DNA from: Phycisphaerae bacterium
GTDB taxonomy: Bacteria; Planctomycetota; Phycisphaerae; Phycisphaerales; SM1A02
Assembly (NCBI GenBank): GCA_002718515.1
Contig: PBEX01000034.1
Location: forward strand, 78,105 to 91,266
DNA length: 13,162 nt
Direction of reading: 5' to 3'
This document shows positions 7,067 through 13,162 of this stretch, in pieces. Numbering within the stretch: position 1 is the first letter of the stretch; every line of letters begins with the position of its first letter. Made by a program: the position numbers and the translations under genes. The notes beneath the pieces are model-generated. The model was not told the origin of the DNA and searched no databases. It saw nothing but the letters and a program-made list of their open reading frames with translations.

Positions 7067-7618
7067 ATGCAGATTCCAGAAAAAATCGTAGATCAACAGA
7101 TCTACAGCATGGCATTGTTCCGTTCTGCCCTTCACCCGGAGTTTTTCGAGGTTGAAGATCGCATTGAAGTGCAGCACAACGGCTACGATTTTGAAGCATG
7201 GCTTTACAAGGGCGGGCACGTACTTCGTTTTGAGTATGAAGGCACGTGCGTGACTGAAGTGGTCACTCCAGATCCAGACACACTTCCAGAGCGTGGTCAT
7301 GTCACCACGATGGCGTGCGCGGGCGAGCGCGACCACGAACAAGATTTCGGCGACCGCGTCACGTTGATTACATCAATGCAAATCGAGTTTTTGCCTGACC
7401 ACCTCTTTGGTGACAGTTACAACGAGTTGATTGACTTTGGCAAGGAAGTCAACGCAAAAATGCTTGAGTGGGAAGAAGAAGACAGCCCACGCAATGCGCT
7501 CATCATTGATGTTCAGCGATACAACAATCAGTTGCATTCACAGTCATACCATCTTCAAGCGAAACATGGCATCGTCTTGCGAACGCAATCGATTTTTGAA
7601 ATCAAAGAAATCAAGTAA
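7067..7618 (+). CDS. Small cytoplasmic protein resembling DUF2617
   Basis: 183 aa with no signal peptide or membrane segment, acidic overall. The N-terminal pattern YSMALFRSALHPEFFEV...NGYDFEAWLYKGGHVLRFEY...TEVVTP (13-67) resembles my recollection of DUF2617 proteins, which begin with an ALHPE-type motif and contain a GGHVL strand; this is tentative and the function of that family is unknown. A second half with LDF/IDFGKEVNAKMLEWEEEDSP (121-141) and a beta-rich C-terminus follows. The ATG at 7067 is preferred to the in-frame TTG at 7028 because AAGGGA (7055-7060) lies 6 nt before it. It stands alone on its strand; its stop codon directly abuts the stop of the convergent membrane-protein gene, with no base between them. 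Confidence 0.8.
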   Translation: MQIPEKIVDQQIYSMALFRSALHPEFFEVEDRIEVQHNGYDFEAWLYKGGHVLRFEYEGTCVTEVVTPDPDTLPERGHVTTMACAGERDHEQDFGDRVTLITSMQIEFLPDHLFGDSYNELIDFGKEVNAKMLEWEEEDSPRNALIIDVQRYNNQLHSQSYHLQAKHGIVLRTQSIFEIKEIK

Positions 7619-9010
7619 TCATTCGTCATTCATTGGAATGTTTGTGCCGGGGATAAGCCCTTCGGTCCATATCTCTTTGGTCGATTGGCCATCGCATGCG
7701 CGTCTCATGAGCAAGTAGACCATCGTGCTTGCACTGAAGAATCCGCTGAATACCCAACCAATCATGCAGTCGTGAACAATGATTTCCCAACAACTGATGA
7801 TTGCACTGCCCGCTTGTTCGTACCAAGCAAGACCAGTTGCTGGCGTAGACAGTGAGTCAATAGCGCCAGCACCCTGTAGCGAGTCATTGAGCGTCATACT
7901 GCCAACAAGAGCAGCAGTTACATCGAGCGTGAGCGTCGCAACCAAACGTACAAACACAAAACCAATCACCATTGCAATGACAAGCAGCAAGAGATATGTC
8001 AAGTATTGAAGTGAACGAGCAATGACGTATGAGAATGCACGCTGGACAGATTCGCCGCCCGCACAATGTTCGACCATGACTGCAGGCACTAACATTGGAA
8101 AACTCACTGCGTAAAAGATTGAAATGAGAGCGATGCATAACCCAAAGATCAGCGCGATGCCGTAGAGCAAACTGCCAATGACATTGATGATTGGAATACT
8201 AAAGAGCACCAGGCCTGCGAGCATGAGCAGAATTGAAATGCCAGCAACAAACATGGCGGGAGAGACGACTGCAAGCACTGCCGGCCTCCACTGACTCCAT
8301 GAATACGTCAGGGCCTCATCGATTGAAAGTTGGCTTTGGCGAGCAAACTGACACGCTTGCATTCTCGAAATCGCACCGCCACCGATGCATAGCGTAAAGA
8401 TCAAGAGGAAGCCAAACAAACTGATGAACCAGTGATGGCCTGATTGCCAAACGAGGATCGGATAATCCCAGACAATTGCGACGACGCTTTTCCACATGAC
8501 GGAAAAGTCGAGGTCAAGTGCGCCATCGATGAGTGCATTCCAATGATGCGCGATGTAAAGACAAGACGATTCAAAAACACCGCGCGGTTTTAACTGTTCT
8601 GTAAGTTCGTACAACTGTTGATATTCAAGCATGTCAGCGTCGCTCACAGTGCCTTCGTATACGTAATCTTCCCACGACTCTATGAGGTACGTGTGCGCAT
8701 CACTGAATGTCCATTCGTTTGAGCCCGCCGGTGCGGAATGACCAAATGCAGTTGCAATTTTTGCAATGGTCAACATTCGCTGTTCTTCTAACTCCTGGAT
8801 GGATTCACTTGAAGTCCAAGAATCAATCAAGGGAGATGACGTTGAATCCCATATCCGCCCCGCTGCAAAAATCACAAGCACCATCAGTAGACCGATGGTG
8901 ATCCTAACTGGTTGGAACGAACTTGCAATCGCACCAAAGATTGATTGAAACTGAAAGATGTTCTTAAAATCTATACCATCAATGTATGTTTTCTGTTGCC
9001 TGCCTTGCAC
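7619..9010 (-). CDS. Multi-pass membrane protein of unknown function
   Basis: 463 aa; not recognised. Hydrophobic segments at about 36-51, 194-213, 243-272, 275-312 (probably two helices), 333-357 and 405-435 suggest six or seven membrane spans. An acidic soluble loop (about 55-185), rich in Glu, Asp, Trp and Tyr, separates the first span from the rest. No catalytic motif is evident. Similar 'membrane protein of unknown function' genes are common in Planctomycetota. The start is GTG (9008-9010), supported by AGGAGA on the minus strand (9016-9021) 5 nt upstream; there is no better ATG. It is divergent from the LamG/phosphoesterase gene across 66 bp and ends flush with the convergent DUF2617-like gene. 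Confidence 0.82.
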   Translation of the reverse strand: MQGRQQKTYIDGIDFKNIFQFQSIFGAIASSFQPVRITIGLLMVLVIFAAGRIWDSTSSPLIDSWTSSESIQELEEQRMLTIAKIATAFGHSAPAGSNEWTFSDAHTYLIESWEDYVYEGTVSDADMLEYQQLYELTEQLKPRGVFESSCLYIAHHWNALIDGALDLDFSVMWKSVVAIVWDYPILVWQSGHHWFISLFGFLLIFTLCIGGGAISRMQACQFARQSQLSIDEALTYSWSQWRPAVLAVVSPAMFVAGISILLMLAGLVLFSIPIINVIGSLLYGIALIFGLCIALISIFYAVSFPMLVPAVMVEHCAGGESVQRAFSYVIARSLQYLTYLLLLVIAMVIGFVFVRLVATLTLDVTAALVGSMTLNDSLQGAGAIDSLSTPATGLAWYEQAGSAIISCWEIIVHDCMIGWVFSGFFSASTMVYLLMRRACDGQSTKEIWTEGLIPGTNIPMNDE

Positions 9011-9023
9011 AAGTTTCTCCTGA

Positions 9024-9047
9024 CGACCATCGTATCATGTGTGGTCG
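9024..9047. promoter_or_regulatory. Inverted repeat in the divergent promoter region, possible operator
   Basis: CGACCA (9024-9029) and TGGTCG (9042-9047) are exact reverse complements separated by 12 nt, placed between the divergent GTG (9010) and ATG (9077) starts. The size and location suit a dimeric regulator that controls both genes. No convincing -35/-10 pair was found for either direction, so the function is inferred from symmetry and position only. Confidence 0.3.
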
Positions 9048-9076
9048 CATGCTATCCTTTCTGCGAAGGAAAAACT

Positions 9077-10855
9077 ATGTCCGTCTTACTCTTGTCATTA
9101 TTAACACTTGCGCAACCACAACACTGGGACTTTACGAGTTTCCCTGCAGATCGATTTGCAGATGATGCTACAGGCGGCGGGCTACTTTTCGATGGGAAGA
9201 CAGACCCCGTCTATATTGAAGACAAGTCGAGTTTGCCAGAAGACGCAATGACAGTGAGCGCTTGGGTGTCGATTGACGAACCAAACCGTTGGGGCGGCAT
9301 CATTGGATGCATTCAAGACAATGGCGATCTTGAACTTGGTTGGATTCTTGGTTACAACGAGTCGCAATTCACAATGGCGCTCTCGACTTCTGGCGCGGAT
9401 GATGGAAACGGCAAGTTGACTTATCTCACCTCCGGAGATGCGACGTATGAACTTGGACAGTGGTATCACGTTTCCGCTACGTATGACGGCAAAACACTAC
9501 AGTTGTATGTCGATGGCAAACGCGTCAATCAAACAGCGTCGCAAAGCGGTTCAATTCTGTACAACAAAGAAATGCCCTTTACGATTGGGGGGTACGAGGA
9601 TGACAATGAACTCAACAAGTTTGATGGTCGACTTAAAAGCGTCACATTAGATGCTCGCCCTAGTTCAGCGGAAGCAATCTTCGCTCAGTTTGAAGAGGGC
9701 TCAACATTGAAATCATTTGAGCCGTGGGTAGACACTGAACTTGATTGGCTCGTGCTCCCTTACATCAATTGGCCGACGACAACTGAAATGAGCATTTCGT
9801 TTGAAACGACATTGCCAACCGACGCAGAATTACAAGCGTGTCATGAAACAGGAAGATGCACGCAAACACTTCAATCTAGCAGCGAACGATTACATCACTT
9901 TCGACTTACAGGTCTAGAACCAAACGAAAAGTATTTCTACATCGTCAAAGCAACAGATTTCCGCGGCAACACTATTGAATCACCACGCCTTTCCTTTAGA
10001 ACTGCTCCAGAAACAGAAGATTCATTTACCTTCATCGCGATTGGCGATACGCAAGCACAAGCTGAGGTTGTTAAACGTGTCAGCGATGTGGCGTATTCGC
10101 ACAGACCAAACTTGGTTGTGCACGCGGGTGATTTGGTGACAACGGGTTCAAACAAGTCGCACTGGACGGGGCACTTTTTCCCAGCGATGCAGCCCCTAAT
10201 CAGCAGAGTCCCCTTCATGCCAGTCCTTGGGAATCACGAACAAGATGCGCAGCACTACTACGATTACATGGTTCTGCCTGAGCCAGAGCGGTATTACTCG
10301 TTTACTTTTGGTAACGCTGAGTTCTTTATGATTGATGGCAACCGCTCACTTGCTGAACAGTCTGAACAACTCAACTGGCTTGAGCAATCACTTGCGAAGT
10401 CAAAAGCAAAGTGGAAGTTTGCAGTGCTCCATCAACCGCCATATACCTCTGACTCAAATGATTATGGTGACACCTATCACACGACTTCGACGCGTGGCGA
10501 TATGAATGCAAGAAACATCGTCTCGGTGCTCGAGAAGTATGGCGTTGACATTTGTTTTTCAGGTCATGTTCATGACTACGAACGAACGTTCCCAATTGCA
10601 GGTGACAAGGTGATTCCTTGGGAAGATGGCGGGGTCATGTATGTGACGACTGCAGGCGGTGGCGGGCACTTAGAACATTTTGACCCAACAAACACGTGGT
10701 TTGGTCACAAGAAAGCCAACTGCCATCACCTTGTGTACATTGCCATTCATGGCGACATTCTTGAGTTTCAAGCGATTGATGAGTTTGGAAAGTTGTTTGA
10801 TCTGCTAACCCTACATAAGGGAGACCGCGTCGGCTTGAACAAGATGGAATTGTGA
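9077..10855 (+). CDS. Secreted LamG-domain metallophosphoesterase, purple-acid-phosphatase-like
   Basis: 592 aa from the ATG at 9077, which has AAGGA (9066-9070) 6 nt upstream; an in-frame TTG at 8945 would overlap the divergent gene and lacks a ribosome site. A short hydrophobic N-terminus (MSVLLLSLLTLA) is probably a signal peptide, though it lacks the usual positive charge. Residues about 35-206 form a LamG/concanavalin-like domain (FDGKTDPVYIEDKSSL, MTVSAWV, GQWYHVSATYDGKTLQLYVDG). Residues about 225-310 look like the fibronectin-III-like domain that precedes purple acid phosphatases. The catalytic domain carries GDTQ (323-326), GDLV (351-354), GNHE (385-388), LHQPPY (H452) and GHVHDYER (496-503), giving the dinuclear metal ligands. 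The Tyr that gives purple enzymes their colour (GDxxY) is Thr here. Likely an exported phosphomonoesterase or phosphodiesterase for organic phosphorus; the substrate is unknown. Confidence 0.92.
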   Translation: MSVLLLSLLTLAQPQHWDFTSFPADRFADDATGGGLLFDGKTDPVYIEDKSSLPEDAMTVSAWVSIDEPNRWGGIIGCIQDNGDLELGWILGYNESQFTMALSTSGADDGNGKLTYLTSGDATYELGQWYHVSATYDGKTLQLYVDGKRVNQTASQSGSILYNKEMPFTIGGYEDDNELNKFDGRLKSVTLDARPSSAEAIFAQFEEGSTLKSFEPWVDTELDWLVLPYINWPTTTEMSISFETTLPTDAELQACHETGRCTQTLQSSSERLHHFRLTGLEPNEKYFYIVKATDFRGNTIESPRLSFRTAPETEDSFTFIAIGDTQAQAEVVKRVSDVAYSHRPNLVVHAGDLVTTGSNKSHWTGHFFPAMQPLISRVPFMPVLGNHEQDAQHYYDYMVLPEPERYYSFTFGNAEFFMIDGNRSLAEQSEQLNWLEQSLAKSKAKWKFAVLHQPPYTSDSNDYGDTYHTTSTRGDMNARNIVSVLEKYGVDICFSGHVHDYERTFPIAGDKVIPWEDGGVMYVTTAGGGGHLEHFDPTNTWFGHKKANCHHLVYIAIHGDILEFQAIDEFGKLFDLLTLHKGDRVGLNKMEL

Positions 10856-11006
10856 TTACAGAATCAAGGCAAACAATTACGATTACTGCAAAGAGAAAAC
10901 GCCTTGCGACGAATTGTATCAATGCAACTCTAGTTATTGGACGCAGCGTTTATGTAAAGAAAAGAACGATATCCACCTCAGATTGACGAATTGAATCGAC
11001 TAATCG

Positions 11007-11043
11007 TGGACACTTTACACTTCTTGACCTATAGTACAAGGTC
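11007..11043 (+). promoter_or_regulatory. Candidate promoter with inverted repeat for the metal-efflux operon
   Basis: TGGACA (11007-11012) and TATAGT (11030-11035) are separated by 17 nt, a good sigma70 layout, and would start transcription at about 11042, making the ATG at 11045 almost leaderless. GACCT (11026-11030) and AGGTC (11039-11043) form an inverted repeat with an 8-nt spacer that overlaps the -10 box, as an operator would. The string beginning TTGACC (11024) also recalls MerR-family (CadR/PbrR-type) metal promoters, but then the -10 would fall after the start codon, so that reading is less consistent. Confidence 0.4.
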
Positions 11044-11044
11044 G

Positions 11045-11482
11045 ATGTTTACGCAAATGACAACCTACGCCCTGTTCATTGCGATTTCAATTCAAGTCAT
11101 TTTTGGCGGACTGAATGAGCGCGTCTCTATCTGTTTAGGTGGCGGACATGTGCACGAAACAGAAGAAATGGTTGACCATTGTGGGTTTGAATGCAGTCAT
11201 CACGATGACTTGTTCGCTCCAAGCCACACAGACGACCAAAAAGAACATGACGAGCATATCGATCACTGTGATTGCACTGATTTAGAACTTGGTCTGATTG
11301 CACTCATCACAACACTACGTGTTGAAGAAAGCATCGATGACCTTGAACTCCAAGCAGTTGGCGTCTCATTTTTTGAGCATCAACTGTTTTCGCATCACAA
11401 TAACTCTCCCCCTCGGTGTGATGTTGATATTGGGAAACAGCAAGCGGTCGCAACTATTCGCACTGTCTGCCTGCGCTTATAA
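11045..11482 (+). CDS. Small secreted His/Cys/Asp-rich protein, probable metal-binding member of the efflux operon
   Basis: 145 aa from the ATG at 11045 (AAGG a few bases upstream; an in-frame TTG at 10991 has no ribosome site). Residues 7-21 (TYALFIAISIQVIFG) form one hydrophobic segment, a signal peptide or anchor. Residues 30-80 are packed with potential metal ligands: CLGGGHVH (30-37), DHCGFECSHHDD (44-55), then HTDDQKEHDEHIDHCDCTD (61-79). In total the protein has 12 His and 7 Cys. The C-terminal half has a further His cluster (EHQLFSHH, 111-118). It lies 74 bp before a CusC-like gene, in the position where metal-resistance operons often carry small CopL-like or periplasmic metal-binding proteins. 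No firm family is recognised; periplasmic metal binding or sensing is inferred from composition and context. Confidence 0.75.
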   Translation: MFTQMTTYALFIAISIQVIFGGLNERVSICLGGGHVHETEEMVDHCGFECSHHDDLFAPSHTDDQKEHDEHIDHCDCTDLELGLIALITTLRVEESIDDLELQAVGVSFFEHQLFSHHNNSPPRCDVDIGKQQAVATIRTVCLRL

Positions 11483-11556
11483 AATCACTCATATCTACTA
11501 TTTGACACTTCACACTGTTGTTAAGTCAATTGTTAATGATGAATGAGGAAATACAA

Positions 11557-12942
11557 GTGAATTTTAAATGTTTGAAATGCGTTTGCATTTCACTGCCAAC
11601 ACTCTTTATCGTTGGTTGCCAATCTTATAAACCCTCACCGCTTAATATCGGTGATTACAGAGAATCTTATGATGCTCGCGCTGTTGAATTGGAGTCGCTC
11701 TCTGAGTTTGCTAGGGAGTTGCATGAAACCCATGACAACATTCCAAGCACATTTGATGCGAACGATGGCATCTCGCCCGAAGAAGGTGAAGTCGTCGCGC
11801 TCTTTTTCAATCCAGAGTTGCGACTGTCCCGTTTAGAAGCAGGCGTCGAACTTGCAGCGTTTGAACATGCCGGTCTTTGGAAAGACCCGCTCTTTGGCTT
11901 TGATGGTATCGACATTACTTCACCATCTGCGCCTTTCGGATTTGCTCTAACAGGCAGTTTGACCATCCCCCTATCAGGGCGAATGAACACCGAAAAGGAA
12001 CATGCAAGCGCCGTGTACGCAGAATCGGTGAAGACAATCATTAACGAAGAGTGGGACACTCGCGCAAATGTTCGGAATGCTTGGGCATCATGGGTGACTG
12101 CGGAAGAAGAAGTACAACTCGCAACCGATACATTGCAAACACTTGAAGCAATCGATCTGATTGCGCAATCTGTGCATAACGCTGGCGAAATCAATCGCGT
12201 GCAATACCGACTCATTGACATCGAAGTCAAGAGCAAACGCGTTGAACTCGCTCGACTATCTCTTATCGCAGTGAACCGTAAGCACGAACTGCTCACGCTC
12301 ATCGGCTTGCCCCCTTCATCTGGTGAGTTACTTCAAAAACGTTCACCCATCGTCATGGTCCCGTACATCCAAGATGCTACGCAGCGAATGATTCACGCGA
12401 ACACTGAACTTGCGATTAAACTCGCAGCATACGAACGAACTGAAACTGCACTCCAAGTTGAAATCAAAAAACAGTTTCCTGACATCGTGCTGAGTGGTGG
12501 TTACGGGAGCGAGTTTAATGACCATCGAATGCTCTTTGGAGTGTCGATTCCTATTCCAGTGTTAAACGCAAACAAGAAAGGCATTGCTATTGCAAAAGCA
12601 AATCGCGAAGTTGCGCGGGCAGACGCCGAAACGACATTTGCTCGGCTCTACCAAGAACTTACAGCAGCATACGATTCACTTGAACTCATTAAATCGCAGC
12701 GTCTACAGTTTGAAAACGACATTATCCCCTTACTTGATGAACAAACAAAGGACATCCAAACCATTGCCGAACTTGGCGAAGTCGACACGTTTGTTCTCTT
12801 AGAAACAACAACGAAACATTACGAAGCAAAGATGCAACTCCTCGAGTTGTACTTGTCTTCTCTACAAGCGGCCAATCGAGTCCAGCGCTTACTTGGCCCA
12901 CATGTTCAGTTACAACCCTCACCTGTTGGAGGATCACTATGA
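11557..12942 (+). CDS. TolC/CusC-like outer-membrane efflux lipoprotein
   Basis: 461 aa. Outer-membrane channel partner of a tripartite efflux pump. The GTG at 11557 is chosen because GAGGAA (11545-11550) lies 6 nt upstream and translation from there gives a lipoprotein signal (lipobox IVGC, acylated Cys21), as in CusC/OprM proteins; an in-frame TTG at 11518 and ATGs at 11536-11541 would spoil this signal. After a linker, EGEVVALFFNPELRLSRLEAGVELA (about 76-100) begins the first OEP repeat, containing the LTIPLSGR strand (135-142) and long alternating-charge helices (about 145-250). LIGLPPSS closes repeat one. Repeat two runs about 270-450, with FGVSIPIPVLN (327-337) matching the membrane strand and helices to the end. 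It overlaps the adaptor gene by 4 nt. The identity of the CusC-type neighbour supports metal export; substrate not determined. Confidence 0.92.
   Translation: MNFKCLKCVCISLPTLFIVGCQSYKPSPLNIGDYRESYDARAVELESLSEFARELHETHDNIPSTFDANDGISPEEGEVVALFFNPELRLSRLEAGVELAAFEHAGLWKDPLFGFDGIDITSPSAPFGFALTGSLTIPLSGRMNTEKEHASAVYAESVKTIINEEWDTRANVRNAWASWVTAEEEVQLATDTLQTLEAIDLIAQSVHNAGEINRVQYRLIDIEVKSKRVELARLSLIAVNRKHELLTLIGLPPSSGELLQKRSPIVMVPYIQDATQRMIHANTELAIKLAAYERTETALQVEIKKQFPDIVLSGGYGSEFNDHRMLFGVSIPIPVLNANKKGIAIAKANREVARADAETTFARLYQELTAAYDSLELIKSQRLQFENDIIPLLDEQTKDIQTIAELGEVDTFVLLETTTKHYEAKMQLLELYLSSLQAANRVQRLLGPHVQLQPSPVGGSL
12928..12933 (+). promoter_or_regulatory. Ribosome binding site inside the TolC-like gene for the adaptor gene
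   Basis: GGAGGA lies 5 nt before the adaptor ATG (12939-12941) and within the last codons of the TolC-like gene. Together with the ATGA stop/start overlap it fixes the adaptor start and points to coupled translation of the two pump components. Confidence 0.8.
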
Positions 12943-13162
12943 AACGGTTACTCATTATTCCACTCATTTGTTTGCAAGCGTGTACGAATGATACGCCATC
13001 TGACCACGCTGATGACTCGCAACATGTCGACATGCCTTCAAACAAGATTTTGATTCCGCCTGCGGTTCAATCGAACTTAGGCATCACTTTTGCAACAGTC
13101 GAGCGTCGTAATGTCACTGACTCGCTCCGCGTGCCAGGCAAGTTCGAATATCTCCCTTCAGC
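12939..13162 (+). CDS. RND efflux periplasmic adaptor lipoprotein (CusB/HlyD type), 3'-truncated by the window
   Basis: Only the first 74 codons are in view. The N-terminus MKRLLIIPLICLQAC is a lipoprotein signal peptide with lipobox LQAC and acylated Cys15, expected to tether the adaptor in the periplasm. A short Asp/His-rich linker (about 16-32) follows, then VQSNLGITFATVERRNVTDSLRVPGKFE, the typical beginning of heavy-metal-type membrane-fusion proteins. Family members are about 350-450 aa, so most of the gene lies outside. The gene overlaps the TolC-like gene by four bases. The inner-membrane RND transporter should follow downstream. The adaptor class is confident; metal specificity cannot be judged from this fragment. 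Confidence 0.85.
   Translation, partial: MKRLLIIPLICLQACTNDTPSDHADDSQHVDMPSNKILIPPAVQSNLGITFATVERRNVTDSLRVPGKFEYLPS

Noticed and set aside
8945..9076. TTG start giving the phosphoesterase 44 more residues
   Set aside because: It would overlap the divergent membrane-protein gene and has no Shine-Dalgarno, whereas the ATG at 9077 has AAGGA at ideal spacing and begins a signal peptide.
10865..10906. CAAGGC...GCCTTG inverted repeat after the phosphoesterase gene
   Set aside because: Only a 6-bp stem with a 30-nt loop and no T-run; too weak to call a terminator.
11502..11530. TTGACA before the TolC-like gene as an internal promoter
   Set aside because: No acceptable -10 box occurs at 16-18 nt; the nearest candidates are at 13 or 25 nt. 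The gene is probably read from the upstream promoter.
11667..12302. Long minus-strand reading frame (211 codons) inside the TolC-like gene
   Set aside because: It is fully antisense to a clear OEP-family gene, is low-complexity (Ser-rich) and has no family resemblance; it is a shadow of the real frame.
1..13162. CRISPR array, tRNA/rRNA, transposon, phage or toxin-antitoxin genes
   Set aside because: Intergenic regions are all under 200 bp and contain no tandem direct repeats, tRNA-like folds, transposase or integrase motifs; all sizeable frames are accounted for by the listed genes.

Overview
The window looks like chromosomal housekeeping DNA from a Planctomycetota-like bacterium, most plausibly a marine Phycisphaerae relative. 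This assignment is inference from gene content: a secreted DUF1573 plus ankyrin protein, a LamG plus purple-acid-phosphatase-like protein, a MEMO protein with an extra N-terminal domain, and a metal-type RND efflux adaptor of the 'RVPGKFE' kind. Base composition is moderate (a little under 50% GC by eye). Genes are tightly packed on both strands, most have good Shine-Dalgarno sequences (AGGAGA-like, 5-7 nt from the start), and at least two genes start with GTG. No tRNA, rRNA, CRISPR array, insertion sequence or phage gene is visible.

Layout. 1-963 (+) is the 3' part of an anhydro-N-acetylmuramic acid kinase gene (cell-wall recycling). It converges with, and overlaps by 16 bp, an M32 carboxypeptidase gene (948-2477, -). 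Behind that, on the same strand, is a secreted DUF1573/ankyrin-repeat protein (2563-4200, -); a perfect 12-bp hairpin lies between the two. A 189-bp divergent promoter region separates these from a MEMO-family gene (4390-5589, +). After it comes a string of three RNA hairpins ending in a strong intrinsic terminator (5604-5714), then a translationally coupled pair: D-aminoacyl-tRNA deacylase (5759-6214) and family 4 uracil-DNA glycosylase (6207-6869), both quality-control or repair functions. A small cytoplasmic protein resembling DUF2617 (7067-7618, +) abuts, tail to tail, an unrecognised multi-pass membrane protein (7619-9010, -). The membrane protein gene is divergent from a secreted LamG/metallophosphoesterase gene (9077-10855, +).

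The right end (11045 to the window end, +) is a heavy-metal efflux operon: a small secreted His/Cys/Asp-rich protein, a CusC/TolC-like outer-membrane lipoprotein, and a CusB-like periplasmic adaptor lipoprotein whose start overlaps the stop of the TolC-like gene. The inner-membrane RND pump would be expected just beyond the window. A promoter-like element with an inverted repeat over its -10 box sits directly before the first gene.

I see no unambiguous new multi-gene system. The best leads are the structured RNA before dtd, the His-rich protein and operator of the metal operon, the DUF1573-ankyrin fusion, and a UDG that has lost an expected iron-sulfur ligand.
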